A DNA stretch of 64,000 nt from assembly GCA_035946735.1 (NCBI GenBank), contig DASYYZ010000008.1, forward strand, positions 1-64,000. Reading direction: 5' to 3'. A model generated the notes under the pieces. That model was not told the DNA's origin. It searched no databases and saw only the letters and a list, made by a program, of their open reading frames with translations. Below, in pieces: positions 1 through 8,324 of this stretch. The translations under genes and the position numbers were made by a program. Every line of letters begins with the position of its first letter. Position 1 is the stretch's first letter. The DNA comes from Gp13-AA77 sp035946735 (GTDB lineage: Bacteria > Acidobacteriota > Terriglobia > UBA7540).

Positions 1-795
1 GAGTGCGTGGTCTACATGGGCGAAGAGGACATGGCTCGCCAGGCGCCGAACGTCTTTCGCATGCGACTGCTCGGCGCCGAAGTGGTAGGGGTGAACGCCG
101 GTTCGCGCACCCTGAAGGATGCCATCAACGAAGCCATGCGCGACTGGGTGACGAATGTGGAGAGCACTCATTACCTGCTGGGCTCGGTGCTCGGTCCCCA
201 TCCCTATCCCGAGATGGTGCGCGAATTCCATCGCGTGATCGGCCAGGAAGCACGCAAGCAGATCATCGAGACCGCCGGCCGCCTTCCTGATGTTCTCTTC
301 GCCTGCGTGGGCGGCGGCAGCAACTCGATCGGGTTGTTCTACGAGTTCTTGGGCGATGCGGCTGTGAGGATGATCGGCGTCGAGGCCGGCGGCCGCAGCC
401 TGAATCCGGGCGACCACGCCGCCCGCTTCGCTGGAGGCCGGCCGGGAGTGCTGCACGGCACCTACACCTATCTTTTGCAGACGGGGGACGGCTTGGTCTC
501 CACCACGCATTCCGTCTCCGCCGGGCTCGACTATCCCGCCGTGGGGCCCGAGCACGCCGCGCTGTATCGCTCCGGCCGCGTGGAATACGTTTCGGCGGGC
601 GATGCGGAAGCGCTGGAAGCGGCAAAGGTGCTGTCGACGCTGGAAGGCATCATCCCGGCGCTCGAATCCGCCCACGCTCTGGCGGAGGTTGTCAAGAGGG
701 CGCCCGGAATGCCACAGCAGTCCATCGTGATCGTAAATCTTTCTGGGCGTGGCGATAAGGACCTGGGGATCTTTCAGTCGGCAGGAGCGCTGTAA
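1..795 (+). CDS. trpB: Tryptophan synthase beta chain, 5'-truncated by the window edge
   Basis: The last 264 codons of the beta subunit, which joins indole and L-serine to make L-tryptophan using pyridoxal phosphate. The reading frame is open from base 1, so the N-terminal third, including the PLP lysine, lies outside the window. What is visible is the typical C-terminal half: the VVYMGEEDM stretch, the SVLGPHPYP segment and the glycine-rich phosphate-binding loop GGGSNSIG about 105 residues in. It ends ILSG-free with LSGRGDKDLG, as usual for the family. trpA follows about 580 bp downstream, with a small reverse-strand gene between, so trpB and trpA are neighbours here but not tightly coupled. 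Confidence 0.97.
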   Translation, partial: ECVVYMGEEDMARQAPNVFRMRLLGAEVVGVNAGSRTLKDAINEAMRDWVTNVESTHYLLGSVLGPHPYPEMVREFHRVIGQEARKQIIETAGRLPDVLFACVGGGSNSIGLFYEFLGDAAVRMIGVEAGGRSLNPGDHAARFAGGRPGVLHGTYTYLLQTGDGLVSTTHSVSAGLDYPAVGPEHAALYRSGRVEYVSAGDAEALEAAKVLSTLEGIIPALESAHALAEVVKRAPGMPQQSIVIVNLSGRGDKDLGIFQSAGAL

Positions 796-846
796 GCCAG
801 CACGGGTTTCGCGCTCGGGTTCGGCGCAAGGGACGGGAAGGCTGGC

Positions 847-1044
847 TTAGTTCTTCGACAACTCGTGCTCGAATCGGCGTTCGACTTCTTCACGGCTCAG
901 CGGGATTTCCGGCTTCGCCAACATCACGGAATAGACAACCTCGTTACCCTCAAGTTGCGCGGTGAGAAACGTGATTTCTGCCACTTGATCGTGACCGAAT
1001 TTCACTCGTCGGCCGTCTGAAAGGGTCTTGATCCACTCTGCCAC
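847..1044 (-). CDS. Small hypothetical protein (65 aa)
   Basis: A 65-residue reading frame on the reverse strand, between trpB and trpA. I do not recognise the family. The protein is rich in charged residues, starts MAEWIKTLSDGRRVKF and ends in a basic/acidic helix (REEVERRFEHELSKN). It has no signal peptide or membrane segment. A weak GGGAGA ribosome-binding-like site lies about 10 bases ahead of the start. The composition is protein-like rather than the Arg/Pro/Ser-rich composition of antisense shadows in this GC-rich DNA, which is the main reason for keeping it. Confidence 0.5.
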   Translation of the reverse strand: MAEWIKTLSDGRRVKFGHDQVAEITFLTAQLEGNEVVYSVMLAKPEIPLSREEVERRFEHELSKN

Positions 1045-1378
1045 GCCCGGTTTCTCCCGTCGCCCTCACCGTACACCCGGCCCCACCTGAATGCAAGACC
1101 GCAGAAGGGATCGGACCGAGGCGCTTGGCAGGCCGGAATTGAAACCGGCCCATTGCCGGCCATCCGGATGCGCGACCGTCCCTCTTACCACCCGGACTTC
1201 TCAGGTACAAACGAAGCCGGAATGTGCCAGAAAACAGGCGTCTTGCTAAAATGTGATGCAATAGTGGTAGACGAATGACTTACACTGGGGTGGGGATCGG
1301 ACCCCAATCCACGTGCGGACAACATCGACTGCGTCGTAAGCAACGCCTTGCTTCGCGTCCGGGCTCCCGCGGAGTTAA
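1045..1378. other. Intergenic region upstream of trpA
   Basis: No convincing gene. It holds a possible promoter (1224-1252) and a possible structured leader before trpA: outer arms CTTAC (1279-1283) and GTAAG (1336-1340) enclose a hairpin with arms TGGGGT (1286-1291) and ACCCCA (1301-1306). I found no leader peptide rich in Trp codons, so attenuation is not demonstrated. Confidence 0.4.
1224..1252 (+). promoter_or_regulatory. Possible sigma-70 promoter for trpA
   Basis: GTGCCA (4/6 match to the -35 consensus), a 17-bp spacer and TAAAAT (5/6 match to -10). This would start a transcript about 120 bases ahead of the trpA start codon. Seen by eye only. Confidence 0.3.
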
Positions 1379-2185
1379 ATGAATCCGGGCACCACCACAA
1401 CCCGGCTGGCGGATTGCTTCCGCGACCTCCACGAGCGCGGCGGAAAGGGTCTTGTCATATACCTCACCGCCGGCGATCCCTCGCTTGACGCCACGGGTGA
1501 CCTGCTATCAGCGATCGAGGCCGGCGGCGCAGACGTGATCGAGCTTGGAATTCCCTTCTCTGACCCCTTAGCCGATGGCCCGGTTATCCAGCGGGCCTCG
1601 GAGCGTGCTCTCGGCGGCGGCGCGACACTTCGCAACGTGCTCGGCTGCCTGCCGCGTTGGCGGGAGAATCTGCAAGCGTCCATTGTTCTCTTCACCTATT
1701 TCAATCCGGTATTGCAATACGGCCTCGAAGCGTTCGCTCGCGACGCGACCCGCGCCGGCGCCGATGGCGCGCTCATCGTCGATCTGACTCCGGAGGAGGC
1801 CGGCGACTATATCACGGTCATGCGCAGTCACCGGTTGGACACAATTTTCCTCGCCTCGCCCACCTCCAGCGATGATCGGTTCGGCTCTGTGGCCGCGGCA
1901 TCCACAGGTTTTCTGTACCTGGTCTCTCGTACCGGCGTCACCGGAGAGCGGCAGCAACTCTCTCGCACGGTGCAACCGCTGGTGGAGCGCGCCCGGCGTT
2001 TCAGCAGGCTTCCGCTGGCGGTCGGCTTCGGCGTATCCACTCCCGAGCAGGTGCGCGAGGTGCAATCTCTCGCCGACGCGGCGGTGGTAGGAAGCGCGGT
2101 GGTCCATGCCATCGAGGATCTCTATCCGAAAGGTGGTGCCGCAGCCGTTGGCGGCTTCGTCCGCTGGCTCAAAGGCAATCGCTAA
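1379..2185 (+). CDS. trpA: Tryptophan synthase alpha chain
   Basis: Cleaves indole-3-glycerol phosphate to indole and glyceraldehyde 3-phosphate, passing indole to the beta subunit. The 268-residue length is normal for the family. Visible landmarks are the catalytic-glutamate segment ADVIELGIPFSDPLADGP (residues about 50-67), the second catalytic region GADGALIVDLTPEEA, the phosphate-binding VSRTGVTGE and the C-terminal VGFGVSTPEQV with GSAVV. The start follows a GGAG sequence (GCGGAGTTAAATG). It lies downstream of trpB and is followed by the chorismate mutase operon, so the locus groups aromatic amino-acid genes. Confidence 0.97.
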   Translation: MNPGTTTTRLADCFRDLHERGGKGLVIYLTAGDPSLDATGDLLSAIEAGGADVIELGIPFSDPLADGPVIQRASERALGGGATLRNVLGCLPRWRENLQASIVLFTYFNPVLQYGLEAFARDATRAGADGALIVDLTPEEAGDYITVMRSHRLDTIFLASPTSSDDRFGSVAAASTGFLYLVSRTGVTGERQQLSRTVQPLVERARRFSRLPLAVGFGVSTPEQVREVQSLADAAVVGSAVVHAIEDLYPKGGAAAVGGFVRWLKGNR

Positions 2186-2191
2186 ATTACG

Positions 2192-2219
2192 CTGACTTCA
2201 CATGGCCGGTCTGTATAAT
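2192..2219 (+). promoter_or_regulatory. Sigma-70 promoter of the chorismate mutase-DAHP synthase-tyrA operon
   Basis: A perfect TATAAT at 2214-2219 preceded, at a 16-bp spacer, by CTGACT (4/6 to TTGACA). It lies 30-57 bases before the chorismate mutase start and after the trpA stop, so the three downstream genes probably form their own transcription unit. Confidence 0.6.
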
Positions 2220-2248
2220 CTCGAAGTCTGCGGACAGAATCATTCAAG

Positions 2249-2587
2249 ATGAGCGAAATCGAGCGCTGGCGAAAACGCATTGATGAAATTGACGAGCAAC
2301 TGCTCAAGCTGTTGAACGAGCGCGCACGCTGCGCGGTCGAGATCGGGCGCCTGAAAAAGAGAACTCACCAGCCTGCCTGGCAGCCTGAGCGCGAACTCGA
2401 GATCCTACGCCACGTCGAGGCTTCGAACGGCGGCCCGCTGGGCAACCCCGCCATCCGTCGTCTTTTCGAGCGCATCATCGACGAAGCGCGATCGCTGGAG
2501 CGTCACACCATGGCTGAAAACGAGACGCCGTCCGAGACTGATTCCGGGACAGGGCGTACTGGAATTGGAAGGAGTAAGCCGGAATGA
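2249..2587 (+). CDS. Chorismate mutase, AroQ class
   Basis: Converts chorismate to prephenate, the branch step to phenylalanine and tyrosine. Residues 1-90 form the all-helical AroQ fold: the IDEIDEQLLKLLNERARCAVEIGRLK segment carries the conserved Arg and Lys ligands, and RRLFERIIDEARSLE forms the last helix. The remaining C-terminal 22 residues are a low-complexity Ser/Thr/Glu-rich tail. The stop codon overlaps the DAHP synthase start (GGAATGATC), so translation is probably coupled. A free-standing mutase directly joined to DAHP synthase suggests a physical or regulatory partnership, as known for some AroQ/DAHPS pairs; that is inference. Confidence 0.93.
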   Translation: MSEIERWRKRIDEIDEQLLKLLNERARCAVEIGRLKKRTHQPAWQPERELEILRHVEASNGGPLGNPAIRRLFERIIDEARSLERHTMAENETPSETDSGTGRTGIGRSKPE

Positions 2588-3603
2588 TCGTGGTGATGCA
2601 AGAGGGCGCCAGCGAAGAGCATATCCAGGCCGTCGTTCGCAAATTGATGGAGCTGGGTTTCGATGTGCACCGCTCCACCGGAGCCGTTCAAACGGTGCTC
2701 GGCGGCGTAGGCGCCAAAGACGATTTCGATACCCGCGCCGTCGAAATGCTGGACGCGGTGCAGGAGGTGCATCCTGTTATCGCGCCCTACAAGCTCGCGA
2801 GCCGCCATTTCCGGCCTGAAGGCACCGTGGTGGATCTCGGGCGTGGCGTCACGGTAGGCGGCACGCAGGTGGTGGTGATGGCGGGCCCGTGCAGCGTCGA
2901 GAGCGCGGAGCAGATGGAAAACATCGCTGCGCTTGTTTCCCGGCTGGGCGTGCGCGTGATGCGGGGAGGCGCTTTCAAACCTCGCACCTCGCCTTACTCC
3001 TTTCAAGGGCTCGGAGAGAAGGGCCTGCAGGTCTTCCGCCGGGTTGCGGATCAGTACGGCATGCTGGCAGTTTCGGAAGTGATGGACCAGACCCAGATTC
3101 CCCTCATGCTCGATTACGTGGACGTGCTTCAGGTGGGCGCGCGCAACATGCAGAATTACAATCTTCTGCGGGAACTGGGTAAGATTTCGAAGCCGGTGCT
3201 GCTAAAGCGCGGGATCGCAGCCACCCTGGAAGAACTCTTGCTCTCCGCCGAATACATCATGTCCGGCGGAAACTACAAGGTGATCCTTTGTGAACGTGGT
3301 ATCCGGACGTTTGAGAGCGCTACGCGCAATACGCTGGACGTTTCCGCGATTCCCGTGGTACACAAGCTCTCGCACCTGCCGATCATCGCTGATCCTTCCC
3401 ACGCCACTGGCCGGCGCGATAAAGTGCTCCCCATGGCGCGCGCGGCAGTTGCGGCGGGCGCGGACGGGATTCTGGTGGAGGTGCACAACGATCCCGACAA
3501 AGCTCTGAGCGATGGTCCGCAGGCCCTCTTTCCGGACCAATTTGAGCAGTTGATGAGGCAGCTACGTGTGATCGCAGAGGCTGTTGACCGGACTTTGTCA
3601 TGA
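2584..3603 (+). CDS. aroF: 3-deoxy-7-phosphoheptulonate (DAHP) synthase, type I-beta with N-terminal regulatory domain
   Basis: Condenses phosphoenolpyruvate and erythrose 4-phosphate, the first step of the shikimate pathway. Residues 1-70 resemble the ferredoxin-like (ACT-like) regulatory domain of the Thermotoga-type enzyme, and residues about 95-335 form the TIM barrel. Landmarks are MAGPCSVES, RGGAFKPRTSPYSFQGLG, LQVGARNMQN, LLKRG, ICERGIRTFE and DPSHATGRRDKV. The start overlaps the chorismate mutase stop and the stop overlaps the tyrA start (TCATGA), giving a tightly coupled three-gene operon. End-product inhibition through the N-terminal domain is known for the family and likely here. 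Confidence 0.96.
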   Translation: MIVVMQEGASEEHIQAVVRKLMELGFDVHRSTGAVQTVLGGVGAKDDFDTRAVEMLDAVQEVHPVIAPYKLASRHFRPEGTVVDLGRGVTVGGTQVVVMAGPCSVESAEQMENIAALVSRLGVRVMRGGAFKPRTSPYSFQGLGEKGLQVFRRVADQYGMLAVSEVMDQTQIPLMLDYVDVLQVGARNMQNYNLLRELGKISKPVLLKRGIAATLEELLLSAEYIMSGGNYKVILCERGIRTFESATRNTLDVSAIPVVHKLSHLPIIADPSHATGRRDKVLPMARAAVAAGADGILVEVHNDPDKALSDGPQALFPDQFEQLMRQLRVIAEAVDRTLS

Positions 3604-4481
3604 TCAGTGGCGCCCCCTTCCGCCGCATCAGTCTTATCGGCGTGGGCCTCATCGGCGGCTCGTGGGGATTGGCCCTCAAACAGCGAGCCTTCACCGGGCG
3701 CCTCACAGGTTTCGACCGTCCGCCGGTCTTGGATCGCGCTCTTGCAGCCGGAGCCATCGATGAAGCTGCGCCGGATCTCGCCACTGCCGTGCGTGGCGCC
3801 GATCTTGTGATTCTGGCAATGCCGGTCGCTGCCATTCTGGAGCAGCTTCCCCAAGTTAAGGAATCGGCTTCGCCGCGCGCGCTCGTCACTGATACCGGCA
3901 GCACCAAGCGCATGATCCTGGAGCGGGCCGGGCAGTTCTTTAGTGATGGCCCGCTTTTCGTTGGCGGGCATCCGCTGGCGGGCAAAGAGCAGTCGGGAAT
4001 CGAGAAAGCCGAGGGCGCATTGTTCGAGGGCGCGCAGTACGTCCTGAGCGCGCTCAATCCCCGGGACCTCGATGATGAGCGCGTGGTTGCTTTTCTTAAC
4101 TTAATCGAATTCGTGGGAGCTCGGCCTTATCTTTGTGATGCCGAGACGCATGATCGCGGCCTGGCATTCCTGAGCCACCTGCCGCAGCTCGTCTCCACTG
4201 CCCTCGCGAGCATGATCGCAGATGAAGATCGCAGCCACTCGTTGCCGCTCGACCTCGCCGCGGCCGGCTTCCGCGACATGACGCGTCTCGCGGAGAGTCC
4301 TTATGCGATATGGCGCGACGTGTGCCTTAGCAACCAGGATAATCTGCAGCAGGCGCTTGACGCGCTGATTCGCAAGTCGCAGGCAATCAAGGGTCAGCTG
4401 GCCGCAGCCGGGCTCGAAGAGGAATTCAAACAGGCGAGCGAGCTGCGTGAACGCTGGCGGAACCTGAAGAACCGCGAATGA
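3600..4481 (+). CDS. tyrA: Prephenate dehydrogenase
   Basis: NAD(P)-dependent oxidative decarboxylation of prephenate to 4-hydroxyphenylpyruvate, leading to tyrosine. The N-terminal Rossmann motif is clear (ISLIGVGLIGGSWGLAL, residues 10-26), followed by TDTGSTKR, the substrate-binding GGHPLAGKEQSG and the helical C-terminal dimerisation half with SHLPQLVSTALA and AAAGFRDMTR. The 293-residue length is normal and there is no C-terminal ACT domain. It is translationally coupled to DAHP synthase by a 4-base overlap and is the last gene of the operon. Confidence 0.95.
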   Translation: MISGAPFRRISLIGVGLIGGSWGLALKQRAFTGRLTGFDRPPVLDRALAAGAIDEAAPDLATAVRGADLVILAMPVAAILEQLPQVKESASPRALVTDTGSTKRMILERAGQFFSDGPLFVGGHPLAGKEQSGIEKAEGALFEGAQYVLSALNPRDLDDERVVAFLNLIEFVGARPYLCDAETHDRGLAFLSHLPQLVSTALASMIADEDRSHSLPLDLAAAGFRDMTRLAESPYAIWRDVCLSNQDNLQQALDALIRKSQAIKGQLAAAGLEEEFKQASELRERWRNLKNRE

Positions 4482-4536
4482 TCTCCGCCGGTGCGGTCCA
4501 GTCAACTGGTGTTCGGCCCGCGAGAGGCAGTTTAGA

Positions 4537-5045
4537 ATGATCGAGAGCGTATTTGCGATTCTCGCTTCAACGCCGGAAAGCTGCGGCGTGAACTTCAGGA
4601 TTTCTCGGCGCGCGAGATGAAGAAGCGTCCGGCGCCCGACAAGTGGTCGGTGCAAGAGATTTTGGCGCATCTGGCGGATGTGGAAGAGCACGGCATGAGA
4701 AGCCGCGTGGAGGCGATCGTCACCGAAGACCGGCCGGTCTTCGAGCCCTTCGATCAGGAGAAGCGCGCCGTCGAATTGCGCTACGATCGCATTGATCCGC
4801 GCAGGTCGCTGGCTGCGCTTGCAGGTCAACGCCGGGCGAATGTGCGGTGGCTGCGGAAGTTGCGTCCCGCGGCACTGCGTCGCGTGGGGATCCATCCGCA
4901 AATCGGCGAGGTCAGCGGCTTGAACTTTCTCCATGAGTGGGCCTTTCACGACCTGGGCCATTTGCGGCAGATCATGGACGTGAGGCGTTACACGCTCTTC
5001 GCGCAGATGGGCAACACGCAGAAGTTTTATAAGTTCGGCCAATGA
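4537..5045 (+). CDS. DinB-like domain protein, frameshifted near its N terminus
   Basis: The C-terminal 142 residues (from 4617) form a DinB/YfiT-like four-helix bundle: RPAPDKWSVQEILAHLADVEEH at the front and LNFLHEWAFHDLGHLRQIMDVRRY at the back, with the metal-ligand-type histidines (LAHLADVEEH, HDLGHLRQ). The first part of the family sequence is present in another frame: an ATG at 4537, behind AGAGG, reads MIESVFAILASTPE, and the correct frame resumes as KLRRELQDFSAREM. One missing A in the GGAAAG run at 4575-4580 would fuse them into one normal protein. It is either a sequencing error or a recent mutation. The function of such proteins (thiol-dependent transferases or hydrolases) is not known from the sequence. 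Confidence 0.8.
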
Positions 5046-5130
5046 CGGGGGCGCCCTGCCGGCGATATAGGAGTTGGTGTAACCGAAAAACGGCTGGACG
5101 ATTCTGCCGTGATGACAGCGGAGAATATTC

Positions 5131-5829
5131 GTGAATAAAGTGGTTGCCGGCGCCGATGAAGCCATCGCCGACGTGAACGACGGCGCCACCATTATGGTCG
5201 GGGGCTTCGGTCTCTGCGGCATTCCTGAGAACCTGATCGACGCTGTGCGCCGCAAAGGAATCCGCAACCTGACGGTGATCAGCAACAATGCGGGTGTAGG
5301 TGATTTCGGTTTGGGTAAGCTGCTTGAGACTCGCCAGATCAGCAGAGTCATCGGCAGTTACATCGGCGAGAACAAGAGGCTGGAAGAGCAAGCTCTCAAG
5401 GGCGAGATCGACCTGCAGCTCAGCCCGCAAGGCACGCTCGCTGAGCGCATTCGCGCCGGCGGCGCCGGCATCGCAGGCTTCTACACGCCTACTGGAGTGG
5501 GCACTGTTGTCTGCGACGGCAAGGAAGTGCGCGAGTTTGAAGGCCGCACGTACCTGCTGGAACGTGGCGTGACCGCGGACTTTGCCTTCATCAAAGCCTG
5601 GAGGGGCGACCGCTGGGGCAATCTCGCGTATCGCAAAACGGCGCGCAATTTTAATCCGGTGATGGCGACGGCCGGGCGCGTCACGATCGCCGAAGTCGAG
5701 GAGTTGGTGGAACTCGGCGACCTCGATCCCGACGGCGTTGTCACGCCTGGAATTTACGTGAAGCGAATTTTTCAGGGAAGCAATTACGAGAAGCGGATTG
5801 AGAAACGGACGCTCAGGTCAGCGCCCTAG
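5131..5829 (+). CDS. scoA: 3-oxoacid CoA-transferase, subunit A
   Basis: Alpha subunit of the succinyl-CoA:3-oxoacid-type CoA transferase, which moves CoA from succinyl-CoA to acetoacetate or a similar keto acid. The 232-residue chain starts with the family signature GATIMVGGFGLCGIPENLI (residues 18-36), followed by TVISNNAGVGDFGLG and the CoA-pocket segment GAGIAGFYTPTGVGT. The conserved AWRGDRWGNLAYRKTARNFNP is present. The subunit B gene lies 40 bp downstream on the same strand, so both halves of the heteromer are made together. The exact acid substrate cannot be fixed by sequence alone. Confidence 0.94.
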   Translation: MNKVVAGADEAIADVNDGATIMVGGFGLCGIPENLIDAVRRKGIRNLTVISNNAGVGDFGLGKLLETRQISRVIGSYIGENKRLEEQALKGEIDLQLSPQGTLAERIRAGGAGIAGFYTPTGVGTVVCDGKEVREFEGRTYLLERGVTADFAFIKAWRGDRWGNLAYRKTARNFNPVMATAGRVTIAEVEELVELGDLDPDGVVTPGIYVKRIFQGSNYEKRIEKRTLRSAP

Positions 5830-5869
5830 GCCGTTCTGGTCGACACCCGAAACCTGAGCGAAACAATCT

Positions 5870-6514
5870 ATGGAGAAACGCGAACAGATCGCACGACGGA
5901 TCGCCCGGGAACTACGCGACGGCTACTATGTTAACCTCGGTATCGGAATTCCCACGCTGGTCTCCAACTTCATTCCGACGGGCATCGAGGTGGTTCTGCA
6001 GTCCGAAAACGGCATGCTCGGCGTCGGCCCATTTCCCTTTGAGGGCGACGAGGACCCCGACCTCATCAATGCCGGCAAGGAGACCGTAACCGAGATTCCG
6101 GGCACTGCCTATTTTTCGAGCGCCGACTCGTTCGCCATGATTCGCGGCGGTCACGTCGATCTGACGGTCCTGGGCGCGATGGAAGTGGACCAGCAAGGCA
6201 ACCTTGCGAGTTGGATGATTCCCGGAAAAGTGGTGAAGGGCATGGGCGGCAGCATGGATCTGGTAGCGGGCGCTAACCGCGTGATCGTTGCCATGGAACA
6301 CGCCACGAAAGACGGCCGGCCCAAGATTCTGCAACGTTGCACGCTGCCGCTCACCGGCATGGGCGCGGTGGATATGATCGTCACTGAGCTTGCCGTCATC
6401 GATGTCGCTCGCGAAGGACTCATACTCAGGGAGATTGCGGCCGGCGTGACGGTAGAAGGTATCCAGAAAGTGACGGGAGCAGAGCTGAAGATCGGTCCCG
6501 ATCTGCGCGTTTAG
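5870..6514 (+). CDS. scoB: 3-oxoacid CoA-transferase, subunit B
   Basis: Beta subunit, carrying the catalytic glutamate that forms the acyl-enzyme and CoA-thioester intermediates. It lies in the motif LQSENGMLG (residues about 44-52) after NLGIGIPTLVSNF. The 214-residue length and the MEVDQQGNLASWMIPGKVVKGMGGSMDL stretch are typical. Together with the upstream alpha subunit it makes a complete transferase for ketone-body or branched-chain acid breakdown. No degradation genes adjoin it here, so its pathway in this organism is inferred from the family only. Confidence 0.95.
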   Translation: MEKREQIARRIARELRDGYYVNLGIGIPTLVSNFIPTGIEVVLQSENGMLGVGPFPFEGDEDPDLINAGKETVTEIPGTAYFSSADSFAMIRGGHVDLTVLGAMEVDQQGNLASWMIPGKVVKGMGGSMDLVAGANRVIVAMEHATKDGRPKILQRCTLPLTGMGAVDMIVTELAVIDVAREGLILREIAAGVTVEGIQKVTGAELKIGPDLRV

Positions 6515-6558
6515 GGCGTGGAAGCGCCAGTCTGAGGCAATCTCGGTCCGTCTCCGCT

Positions 6559-7389
6559 TTAGGAAAGCAGGCGGTTCAGCTCCGCATAAGGAATCGCCCA
6601 GTCATCGAGCGTCGTGAATGTGCCGCACTCCCGGACTTCGTGCGCGAAACGCGAGAAGAAGCCCAGGGCTGCGCGAGCCGGCCACGAACCGAAGCTCAGG
6701 CGGCGCACGCCAAGGCGTTCAAGCTCTGCAATCGGTGGAATCGCCGGATGGGCAAGTATATTCAGCGGGCCTTTGACGGCCTCGGCCAGCCTCGCAATCG
6801 TCTCGGCATCGTACACACCCGGCACGAAGAGCGAATCGGCACCCGCTTGGCAATAGGCCTCGAGACGGCGTACCGTGTGGTCAAAGCGGCCCGCAGGCTC
6901 ACCGACTTGCGCCAGGTAAACGTCGGTGCGTGCATTGATCACGACGTGCACGCCCAGCGATTCGCCCACCTCCCGGATACTCTTCACTTTCGCAACGTGC
7001 TGCTCAATGGCAACGAGCGCAGACTCGTCGACACCATCTTCCAGATTCAAGCCCACGGCTCCAGCCTCAATCAAAGCGCGCGCGGTTTCCGCCATGGCTT
7101 CGGAATCGTCGCCGTAGCCCGCTTCCAGATCCGCACTCACCGGACAGGAGACGTTCGCCGCGATTCGGCGCACAACGTCGAGCATTTCACCACGACTGAT
7201 ACGCTCACCGTCGGGATACCCAAGTGAATTCGCGACAGCCGCGCTCGAGGTCGCGATGGCCTCAAAACCGGCGTTCTCCACAATGCGGGCGCTGGCCACA
7301 TCCCAAACGTTGGCCAGCACGAGAATGCGAGGTCCCTGGTGCAGCCTCAGGAATCGTTCGGCCTTGTGAGCGAGTGATGGATCTGACAT
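6559..7389 (-). CDS. Isocitrate lyase/PEP-mutase family protein
   Basis: A 276-residue TIM-barrel enzyme of the phosphoenolpyruvate mutase/isocitrate lyase superfamily, which makes or breaks C-C or P-C bonds next to a carboxylate using Mg2+. The opening ILVLANVWDVASARIVENAGFEAIATSSAAVANSLGYPDG and the metal-binding SADLEAGYGDD (about residues 85-95) are typical, and NLEDG follows. The KKCGH-type loop of true isocitrate lyase and methylisocitrate lyase is not seen, so those activities are unlikely. It stands just downstream of dapA on the same strand with a 20-bp gap and may be cotranscribed with the dap genes. Confidence 0.85.
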   Translation of the reverse strand: MSDPSLAHKAERFLRLHQGPRILVLANVWDVASARIVENAGFEAIATSSAAVANSLGYPDGERISRGEMLDVVRRIAANVSCPVSADLEAGYGDDSEAMAETARALIEAGAVGLNLEDGVDESALVAIEQHVAKVKSIREVGESLGVHVVINARTDVYLAQVGEPAGRFDHTVRRLEAYCQAGADSLFVPGVYDAETIARLAEAVKGPLNILAHPAIPPIAELERLGVRRLSFGSWPARAALGFFSRFAHEVRECGTFTTLDDWAIPYAELNRLLS

Positions 7390-7409
7390 TCGATGCTTCT
7401 TTTTCCGCG

Positions 7410-8324
7410 CTACTGGACCGAGCCCTGAACAACTTGCGACTTAAGCAAGCCGAGAGTTTGCAGGACTTTCTCAAGCTTGGCGCGGTTCTCGGGCCGCATC
7501 GGTACGAGCGGCAACCGATAAACTTCGTGGATCAATCCCATCATGGCGAGCGCCGCCTTCACGGGAATCGGGCTGCTTTCGATAAAGTTCGCCTGCATCA
7601 GAGGGAGCAACTGGAAGTGTAATTTCCGCGCTTCCTCCACGCGGCCATCGAGCATAAGCTGCGCCAGTCGCGACATGGGACCCGGGACCTCATTCGAGGC
7701 GACGGAGATGATGCCTACTCCGCCCAGCGCCATCAAGGGAAATGTAAAGGCATCGTCTCCCGAGAGCACGCGGAAGTCGGCCGGCGTTTGAGCCAGGACA
7801 TCCATCTGCTGCGCGATACTGCCCGAGGCTTCCTTGATGCCAATAATGTTGGGAATCCTGGCGAGGCGCTCCCCTGTGGCTGGTTCGATATTCGAAGCGG
7901 TCCGGCCTGGAACGTTATAGAGCACGAGCGGAAGGTCAATCGATTCCGCGATTGCCTTAAAGTGCTGGTAAAGCCCTTCCTGGGTGGGCTTGTTGTAATA
8001 AGGCGCGGCGGAGAGAATCGCCTGCACGCCGAGTCGCGCAATTTCCTGCGCGTCCTGCACGACTTTGCTCGTGTTGTTTCCCGTGACGCCCGGTATGACG
8101 GGCAGGCGGCCCTTGACCTCGTCGAGCACAATGCGAATTACGTCAAGGTATTCGCCGTGCTCGAGAGTCGGAGTCTCGCCCGTGGTCCCACAAGGAACGA
8201 GGAAGTGAATACCCTCCTGAAGTTGAAACTGCACAAGCCGCCTCAACGCCTCAACGTCCACGGAACCGTTTTGCTGAAAGGGCGTCACCAGGGCAGTACC
8301 GCAACCGCGCAGATCGAGACTCAT
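7410..8324 (-). CDS. dapA: 4-hydroxy-tetrahydrodipicolinate synthase
   Basis: Condenses aspartate semialdehyde and pyruvate in the lysine/diaminopimelate pathway. The Schiff-base lysine is in IIGIKEASG (about residue 162) and the catalytic tyrosine in LVLYNVPGRT (about 134). The PCGTTGETPTLEHGEY motif near the N terminus is intact, and 304 residues is slightly longer than average. The start codon overlaps the dapB stop by four bases (TCAT), so dapB-dapA are translationally coupled, in the order asd-dapB-dapA along the reverse strand. All three enzymes act in sequence from aspartyl phosphate. Confidence 0.96.
   Translation of the reverse strand: MSLDLRGCGTALVTPFQQNGSVDVEALRRLVQFQLQEGIHFLVPCGTTGETPTLEHGEYLDVIRIVLDEVKGRLPVIPGVTGNNTSKVVQDAQEIARLGVQAILSAAPYYNKPTQEGLYQHFKAIAESIDLPLVLYNVPGRTASNIEPATGERLARIPNIIGIKEASGSIAQQMDVLAQTPADFRVLSGDDAFTFPLMALGGVGIISVASNEVPGPMSRLAQLMLDGRVEEARKLHFQLLPLMQANFIESSPIPVKAALAMMGLIHEVYRLPLVPMRPENRAKLEKVLQTLGLLKSQVVQGSVQ

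Noticed and set aside
1120..1210. Possible tRNA on the reverse strand (GC-rich T-arm-like GGCCGG/CCGGCC around TTTCAATT)
   Set aside because: The loop has eight rather than seven bases, no acceptor stem pairs with the 3' end and no sensible anticodon arm is found.
4101..5351. Long reverse-strand frame of 416 codons
   Set aside because: It lies opposite tyrA, the DinB-like gene and scoA and has the composition of an antisense shadow.
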